A DNA stretch of 13,784 nucleotides, from positions 1-13,784 of the forward strand of contig DCVK01000057.1 of the NCBI GenBank assembly GCA_002335385.1, read 5' to 3'. This DNA comes from Candidatus Aminicenantes bacterium UBA2190. GTDB lineage: Bacteria > Acidobacteriota > Aminicenantia > UBA2199. The notes beneath the pieces were generated by a model. That model was not told where the DNA came from, did not search any database, and saw only the letters and a program-made list of their open reading frames with translations. Shown in pieces: positions 12,444 through 13,784 of the stretch (its first letter is position 1; each line of letters starts with the position of its first letter). The translations under genes and the position numbers were made by a program.

Positions 12444-13295
12444 TCAATAAGGAATATTCCCCTTCTTCAGCCCTGAACGGGCATAGATCAGGCGCATGAC
12501 CTCGGTCGCCGTCTCCTCGATGGACTTGTAGGTGGCGTCCAGAACGGGCCACTGCCGGCGCTCGTAGAGGCGCAGTGCGAACAGGACCTCGCGGCGGATC
12601 GCCTCCAGGTCGGCATAATCCGAACCGCCCCCTCCCTGCAGCTTGATCTGCCTCTCGCGGCGGATCGCCTCCAGGCGCTGGGGATTGATGGTCAGGGCGA
12701 TGATCCGCTTCGGGTCGATGCCGTCGAGCTCGGCGGCAGGTTCCTCGTCAAGAATGATCGGTATGTTGGCCACCTTCCAGCCGCGATAGGAAAGATAGAT
12801 GCTGACCGGCGTCTTGGAGGTTCGCGAGACCCCCAGCAGCACGATCTCGGCATTGGCGATCGTCTCCAGACGCCGGCCGTCATCGTGCTTGATGGTGAAG
12901 TCGACGGCCTCGATGCGCTGGAAATAATCGCGGTCCAACTGTTGGAACAGCCCGGGCTTGGCCAACGGCGAGATCTCCAGCAGATCGGAGAGGCGGGTGA
13001 GCACCGGGCCCAGGATGTCCACAGTGGGCACGCCGTTCAGCCGCCCCAGCTCGGTGATGCGGTGGCGCAGCTCGGGCGAGGCCATGGTGTAAATGATGAC
13101 GCCGTTGGTCTCGGTCGCGCGCCGAAAGAGGTCCTGGACCTGCTGCAGCGTGCGGATATTGGAGAAGGTCTCCAGCACGATCTGAGTGGTCTTGAACTGG
13201 CTCAGCGCCGCCAGGACCACCGTCTCGCAGGTCTTGCCCGTGGCGTCGGACACGGCGAAAACGTAGCGCTTGAATTCCTTTTCCCCATTGGCCAT
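12444..13295 (-). CDS. ppsR: PEP synthase / pyruvate phosphate dikinase regulatory protein (kinase-pyrophosphorylase)
   Basis: The 283-aa product matches the DUF299/PpsR family along its length. It has an N-terminal YVFAVSDATGKTCE block (residues 11-24), a FTIKHDDG motif (133-140), the P-loop-like GVSRTSKTP (155-163) and a following SIYLSYRGWKVANIPII. These proteins switch PEP synthase or pyruvate phosphate dikinase off by ADP-dependent threonine phosphorylation and on again by phosphate-dependent dephosphorylation, tying gluconeogenic flux to energy state. The target kinase is not in the window. I place the start at ATG 13295 (MANGEKEFKRYVF), where family similarity begins; an upstream ATG at 13364 would include the promoter. 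It is divergent from secA. Confidence 0.93.
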   Translation of the reverse strand: MANGEKEFKRYVFAVSDATGKTCETVVLAALSQFKTTQIVLETFSNIRTLQQVQDLFRRATETNGVIIYTMASPELRHRITELGRLNGVPTVDILGPVLTRLSDLLEISPLAKPGLFQQLDRDYFQRIEAVDFTIKHDDGRRLETIANAEIVLLGVSRTSKTPVSIYLSYRGWKVANIPIILDEEPAAELDGIDPKRIIALTINPQRLEAIRRERQIKLQGGGGSDYADLEAIRREVLFALRLYERRQWPVLDATYKSIEETATEVMRLIYARSGLKKGNIPY

Positions 13296-13301
13296 GAAAA
13301 A

Positions 13302-13330
13302 ATGGTATCCCCGGGGAAGCGGATTGTCAA
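13302..13330 (-). promoter_or_regulatory. ppsR promoter, placing transcription start at or near the ATG
   Basis: On the minus strand TTGACA (13330-13325) and TACCAT (13307-13302) are 17 bp apart. Seven bases past the -10 box is 13295, the A of the ppsR ATG, and no Shine-Dalgarno sequence is present. This predicts a leaderless mRNA. Confidence 0.6.
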
Positions 13331-13349
13331 CGCCGGTGCCGCCCGGCGG

Positions 13350-13378
13350 TTGATAAAACGGCACGGCTCCGGTATAAT
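13350..13378 (+). promoter_or_regulatory. secA promoter, near-leaderless
   Basis: TTGATA (13350-13355), 17-bp spacer and a perfect TATAAT (13373-13378). The predicted transcription start is near 13385, about 3 nt before the secA ATG at 13388. Divergent from the ppsR promoter, with about 20 bp between the two -35 boxes. Confidence 0.7.
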
Positions 13379-13387
13379 ACCGGCACC

Positions 13388-13784
13388 ATGTTCAAACTCA
13401 TCGTGCGCAAGATCTTCGGCACCCAGAACGAGAGGGACCTGAAGCGCCTGGCGCCACTGGTCGTGCGCATCAACGCCCTCGAGCCCGCCCTGCGCCAGAT
13501 GAGCGACGAGCAGTTGCGCGCCAAGACCGGCGAGTACCAGGCCCGGGCCCAGGGCGGCGAGGCGCTGGACGACCTGCTCCCCGAGACATTCGCCCTGGTC
13601 CGCGAGGCGGCCCGGCGCACGCTGAACATGAGGCATTTCGACGTGCAGCTGCTCGGCGGCATGGTCCTGCACCAGGGACGGATCGCCGAAATGAAGACCG
13701 GCGAGGGCAAAACCCTGGTGGCCACGATGCCCGCCTACCTGAACGCGCTGACCGGCAAGGGCGTGCACGTGGTGACGGTCAACG
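13388..13784 (+). CDS. secA: Protein translocase ATPase SecA, N-terminal part, truncated by window edge
   Basis: The first 132 residues of SecA are present and the frame is open at the right edge. Typical features are the amphipathic N-terminal helix (MFKLIVRKIFGTQNERDLKRL), the LRAKTGEYQAR region, AFALVREAARR-type helix (here FALVREAARRTLNMRHFDVQLLGG, residues 68-91) and the Walker A motif MKTGEGKT (102-109) followed by ATMPAYLNAL and GVHVVTVN. SecA is the ATPase that drives preproteins through SecYEG. The ATG at 13388 fits the usual family start and lies only ~10 bp after the -10 box. Confidence 0.97.
   Translation, partial: MFKLIVRKIFGTQNERDLKRLAPLVVRINALEPALRQMSDEQLRAKTGEYQARAQGGEALDDLLPETFALVREAARRTLNMRHFDVQLLGGMVLHQGRIAEMKTGEGKTLVATMPAYLNALTGKGVHVVTVN

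Overview
The window looks like a chromosomal stretch of an uncultured, GC-rich, Gram-negative bacterium. Evidence includes a phosphatidylserine decarboxylase (PE-containing membranes), sigma70-type promoters with near-consensus TTGACA and TATAAT-like boxes, a bactofilin, a PpsR-type regulator, a secA start and no plasmid or phage genes. The gene mix and the dispersed palindromic repeat at about 8000-8156 recall Acidobacteriota/Aminicenantota-type metagenome genomes. That placement is an impression, not shown by any marker here.

Layout. (1) 3-392: 3' end of an asparagine synthase. (2) 393-3155: an odd stretch with two convergent genes for unrecognised secreted proteins (684-1946 plus, 2013-2774 minus). 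On the right it is closed by a 58-bp near-perfect copy of the end of the asparagine synthase gene (3091-3148). That copy is fused to a promoter and 5' end resembling those of the psd gene further right. (3) 3156-3929: a TauE/SafE-type permease, convergent with a minus-strand pair: an ANK/MATE-like multipass membrane protein (5592-6938) and a GT39-like glycosyltransferase (3945-5549). (4) 7090-7923: psd, divergent from that pair, followed by a repeat-rich gap. (5) 8163-9691 minus: a compact run of a 65-aa membrane protein, an EamA-type transporter and a cupin whose C-terminal tail is written in repeat-like sequence. (6) 9778-12352 plus: a free-standing B3/B4 domain protein, a bactofilin and a four-repeat S1 RNA-binding protein. 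(7) 12444-13295 minus: ppsR. (8) 13388-end plus: the start of secA, divergent from ppsR.

Functional themes are envelope building (psd, GT39, ANK/MATE-like protein, bactofilin, SecA), small-molecule transport (TauE/SafE, EamA), and translation or central-carbon control (S1 protein, B3/B4 protein, PpsR). Most genes are ordinary housekeeping or envelope genes. I see no defence system, CRISPR array, transposase or integrase.

The most unusual signals are the 2.7-kb segment between two copies of the asparagine synthase 3' end, the psd-like/asparagine-synthase chimera just before tauE, the long imperfect palindrome after psd, and several promoters placed so close to start codons that the transcripts should be leaderless or nearly so (ppsR, secA, B3/B4 gene).
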